From: JAGHEK01 sp044426235
Lineage (GTDB): Bacteria > Bacillota > Clostridia > Peptostreptococcales > Peptostreptococcaceae
NCBI GenBank assembly: GCA_044426235.1
Contig: JAWXUS010000053.1
Span: 1-6,586 of the forward strand
Reading direction: 5' to 3'
Length of the DNA: 6,586 nucleotides
Made by a program: the position numbers and the translations under genes. Positions 5,037 to 6,586 of this stretch are shown here, one piece after another. The notes beneath the pieces are model-generated. The model ran no database searches. It was not told the origin of the DNA and was given only the letters and a program-made list of their open reading frames with translations. How positions within the stretch are numbered: the stretch's first letter is position 1; each line of letters opens with the position of its first letter.

Positions 5037-5069
5037 GGGTGGGTTGGGTAGGAATTAAATTTAAGGGGG
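5037..5069 (+). promoter_or_regulatory. G-run leader overlapping the exonuclease ribosome site (possible G-quadruplex)
   Basis: GGG (5037-5039), GGG (5041-5043), GGG (5046-5048), GG (5051-5052) and GGGGG (5065-5069) lie in a row in the 5' leader. Three close GGG tracts plus either the GG or the ribosome-site G-run could form a two- or three-layer quadruplex in RNA. If the last run is used, the ribosome site would be hidden. Confidence 0.4.
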
Positions 5070-5077
5070 AAACATTG

Positions 5078-6181
5078 ATGTTAGATTTTGATAATGTAAA
5101 AGAATACGACTTTAATATCGAATTAGATGAAGTATTTATGAAAAAAATTCAACAAACTAAAGAAGTAGAATATGAAAAGTTTATTAAACATTTTTTCTTA
5201 AAGGATAAGTATACTGGTAATTTTATAGTATTTGACTTAGAAACAACTGGATTAGGCCCAAAGAGTAGTGAAATAATTGAAATTGGTGCAATTAAGTTTA
5301 TTGCTAATGTACCTGTAGAAAGTTTTCATACATTTGTAAAGCCTTCTAAAAAGATAACTCAAGAAATTACTGCTATTAATGGAATAACTAATTATGATGT
5401 GGATGATGCACCGAATATAGTAGAAGTACTACCTCACTTCATAAAGTTTATTCAAAAATATACTTTAATAGCCCATAATGTGCCATTTGATATGAAATTT
5501 ATTCAACATAACTTATATGTTAATGGATTTAAGAAAATAACTAATAGAGTAATCGATACACTTGCACTTTCTAGAAAATATATAAGAGATATCGATGATA
5601 AAAAGCTATCTAGCTATTCTTTAGAGTCTTTACAAGAGGAATTATGTTTATATTATGATTCTCATCGTGCCCTTGAAGATTGTAAAGCCTGTGCATCAGT
5701 TTATTTAGAATGTAAGGATATTATGTATCCTCCTTATAATCATGTCGAGTATGCAGTAACAGTAAATAACGATGAAATAAAACCTACTCCAGATGAACAG
5801 ATCTATAAGCCTGAAAAGAATATTGAAATCAAAAAACAAAATATTACTTCAGAAAATATAGGCTCTACTGATACGAAAAAGACATTAACTACTGATGAAA
5901 TACTAAAAACTAAAAATATAATTACTCTAACTAATGAATCTGGAAAGATAAAAGTTTGTAGTACTGGATTTAGTTGGACAAGTTTATTATTTATGTACTT
6001 TGTTCCACTTTGTAGATTAGATTTTAAGAACTTCTTTATACAACTATTATTCTTAGTATTAGCAAGTAGTAATACTATTACAGTATTTATTACACCTATT
6101 GCATATTTTTATTTTGCATTTACCTACAACAAAACATACATAAAAGATTTAATTAAAAAAGGATATGTTATTTCACAATAA
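5078..6181 (+). CDS. DEDDh (DnaQ-like) 3'-5' exonuclease with C-terminal membrane domain
   Basis: 367 residues from ATG at 5078, seven bases after AAGGGGGA; an upstream GTG at 5039 lacks a ribosome site. The exonuclease fold spans about 48-215: motif I FDLETTG (D53, E55), motif II IAHNVPFDMKF (H133, D138), motif III SHRALEDCKA (H196, D201), so all DEDDh residues are present and it should remove 3' nucleotides from DNA or RNA. Residues 1-47 are an extra helical region, 220-290 a charged linker. Residues 296-367 (from TGFSWTSLLFMYFVPLCRLD to YNKTYIKDLIKKGYV) form two or so hydrophobic segments resembling the small membrane domain found in HrgC/DUF2628-like proteins, which would tether the enzyme to the membrane. 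It is monocistronic and convergent with cas6. Role unknown: repair, phage defence or CRISPR-related trimming are possible. Confidence 0.85.
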   Translation: MLDFDNVKEYDFNIELDEVFMKKIQQTKEVEYEKFIKHFFLKDKYTGNFIVFDLETTGLGPKSSEIIEIGAIKFIANVPVESFHTFVKPSKKITQEITAINGITNYDVDDAPNIVEVLPHFIKFIQKYTLIAHNVPFDMKFIQHNLYVNGFKKITNRVIDTLALSRKYIRDIDDKKLSSYSLESLQEELCLYYDSHRALEDCKACASVYLECKDIMYPPYNHVEYAVTVNNDEIKPTPDEQIYKPEKNIEIKKQNITSENIGSTDTKKTLTTDEILKTKNIITLTNESGKIKVCSTGFSWTSLLFMYFVPLCRLDFKNFFIQLLFLVLASSNTITVFITPIAYFYFAFTYNKTYIKDLIKKGYVISQ

Positions 6182-6208
6182 AAAGGTGCTATTGATTAGC
6201 ACCTTTTT
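6181..6208. terminator. Bidirectional rho-independent terminator between exonuclease and cas6
   Basis: A perfect 11-bp stem, AAAAGGTGCTA (6181-6191) with TAGCACCTTTT (6197-6207), and a TTGAT loop. The T-run ends the plus transcript and the matching A-run gives a T-tail for the minus transcript. The stem starts at the last base of the exonuclease stop codon and lies 36 bases beyond the cas6 stop. Confidence 0.9.
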
Positions 6209-6243
6209 CATTTAATGTGTCATATAGATAACGTAATATTTAA

Positions 6244-6585
6244 TTAGATCCATACATAATTTATAAATCCAAGTCCTCTAGAATTCATTTCTCCAAGTCC
6301 AGTAGCAATTGCAAAATTAATTAATTTCTGAGATAATTCATCTTTACTAACTACTATCTCAAATTTATCTCCAAGAAGTCCAATTTCCTTATAATTAGCC
6401 TTTATTGGTTTATTATTTTTTATTACTATAGATTCAAACAGTTCAAAATCTTCTTCAATCTTAGTTTCATAATAAGAGTTATACTTTTTAATTAAGTTCT
6501 CTTTAAGCCTTCTTTTTACTTCCTTTATGCTAGTATGTGTTCTCCAAAAACCTTCATCAAATTTGAGTACAACAGGTGTTATACT
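6244..6585 (-). CDS. cas6: Cas6 CRISPR-RNA endoribonuclease, C-terminal part
   Basis: The last 113 codons are visible; the N-terminal half lies past the window's right edge. The C-terminal glycine-rich loop GLGEMNSRGLGFI is the hallmark of Cas6, followed by NYVWI and the stop at 6246-6244. Upstream, SITPVVLKF and KRRLKENLIKKYNSYY match the strand and helix of the second RAMP ferredoxin-like domain. Cas6 cleaves the CRISPR precursor RNA within each repeat and often stays bound to the crRNA; the usual catalytic histidine lies in the N-terminal half and cannot be checked. No cas gene follows on this strand, so cas6 is the last gene of its operon, as in some type III-A loci, or stands alone; type I-B operons usually begin with it. 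No CRISPR repeats are in the window. Confidence 0.9.
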   Translation of the reverse strand, partial: SITPVVLKFDEGFWRTHTSIKEVKRRLKENLIKKYNSYYETKIEEDFELFESIVIKNNKPIKANYKEIGLLGDKFEIVVSKDELSQKLINFAIATGLGEMNSRGLGFINYVWI

Positions 6586-6586
6586 A

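Larger units (their letters stand above)
4486..5077. other. Gene-free 590-bp region between repressor and exonuclease
   Basis: No reading frame with a credible start and ribosome site is seen on either strand. 4486-4740 is nearly pure A+T with weak hairpins. 4741-4945 is richer in G+C: inverted repeat ACCCTAT/ATAGGGT (4758-4764, 4779-4785), an alternative partner TACCCT (4803-4808), palindrome ATGCTTAAGCAT (4838-4849) and a cluster of TTACG motifs (4880-4939). 4946-5036 is A+T-rich and could hold the exonuclease promoter (TTGAAA near 4959, no clear -10). 5037-5069 is a G-rich leader. It could be an origin, an attachment-site boundary or a regulatory RNA region; nothing decides between these. 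Confidence 0.5.

Noticed and set aside
5039..5077. GTG start at 5039 for the exonuclease
   Set aside because: No ribosome site precedes it, and the codons translate the G-rich leader; ATG at 5078 has AAGGGGGA at seven bases.

Overview
The window is roughly 70% A+T, uses strong AGGAGG/GGGG-type ribosome binding sites and has densely packed small genes. Together with the protein types this points to a low-GC Firmicute, most likely Clostridium. It looks like the early-control and replication end of a phage-type element (prophage, plasmid prophage or satellite) lying beside a CRISPR-associated cas6 gene.

Layout, right to left. (1) 6244-6585, minus: the C-terminal 113 residues of a Cas6 CRISPR-RNA endoribonuclease, cut by the window edge. 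(2) A perfect 11-bp hairpin at 6181-6208 serves as a bidirectional terminator between cas6 and the convergent gene. (3) 5078-6181, plus: a DEDDh (DnaQ-like) 3'-5' exonuclease with all five catalytic residues, a charged linker and a C-terminal hydrophobic membrane domain; its leader is unusually G-rich. (4) 4486-5077: a gene-free gap holding inverted repeats, a 12-bp palindrome and a cluster of TTACG motifs. (5) 4081-4485, plus: an XRE/Cro-CI repressor. (6) 3958-4080: divergent control region with a palindromic operator candidate. (7) 3957 down to 776, minus: an early operon of a Cro-like regulator, two paralogous winged-helix replication-type proteins (one truncated), four proteins of 48-58 residues too short for usual ORF cut-offs, a pair of paralogous unknown proteins and a small acidic protein. 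(8) 612-760: a structured stretch with three hairpins, the last a good minus-strand terminator. (9) 52-474, minus: a coiled-coil plus sigma-70-region-4-like regulator of the kind that switches on phage late genes, with its own promoter region carrying three tandem 21-bp repeats. A ribosome site and ATG for the next minus-strand gene are visible at positions 2-4.

Working model: the plus-strand repressor and the divergent Cro-like protein form a lysogeny-type switch over the 3958-4080 region. Release of the switch transcribes the early operon, whose replication initiator copies the element, and the sigma-like protein at the left end then activates genes beyond the window. A TTGTACAA palindrome occurs at both control regions and may couple them. 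No integrase, single-strand binding protein, helicase or structural gene is visible, so the element is compact, partial or satellite-like. The exonuclease and cas6 are convergent and are probably host or accessory genes outside the phage-like early operon. Functional names rest on motif reading without database searches.
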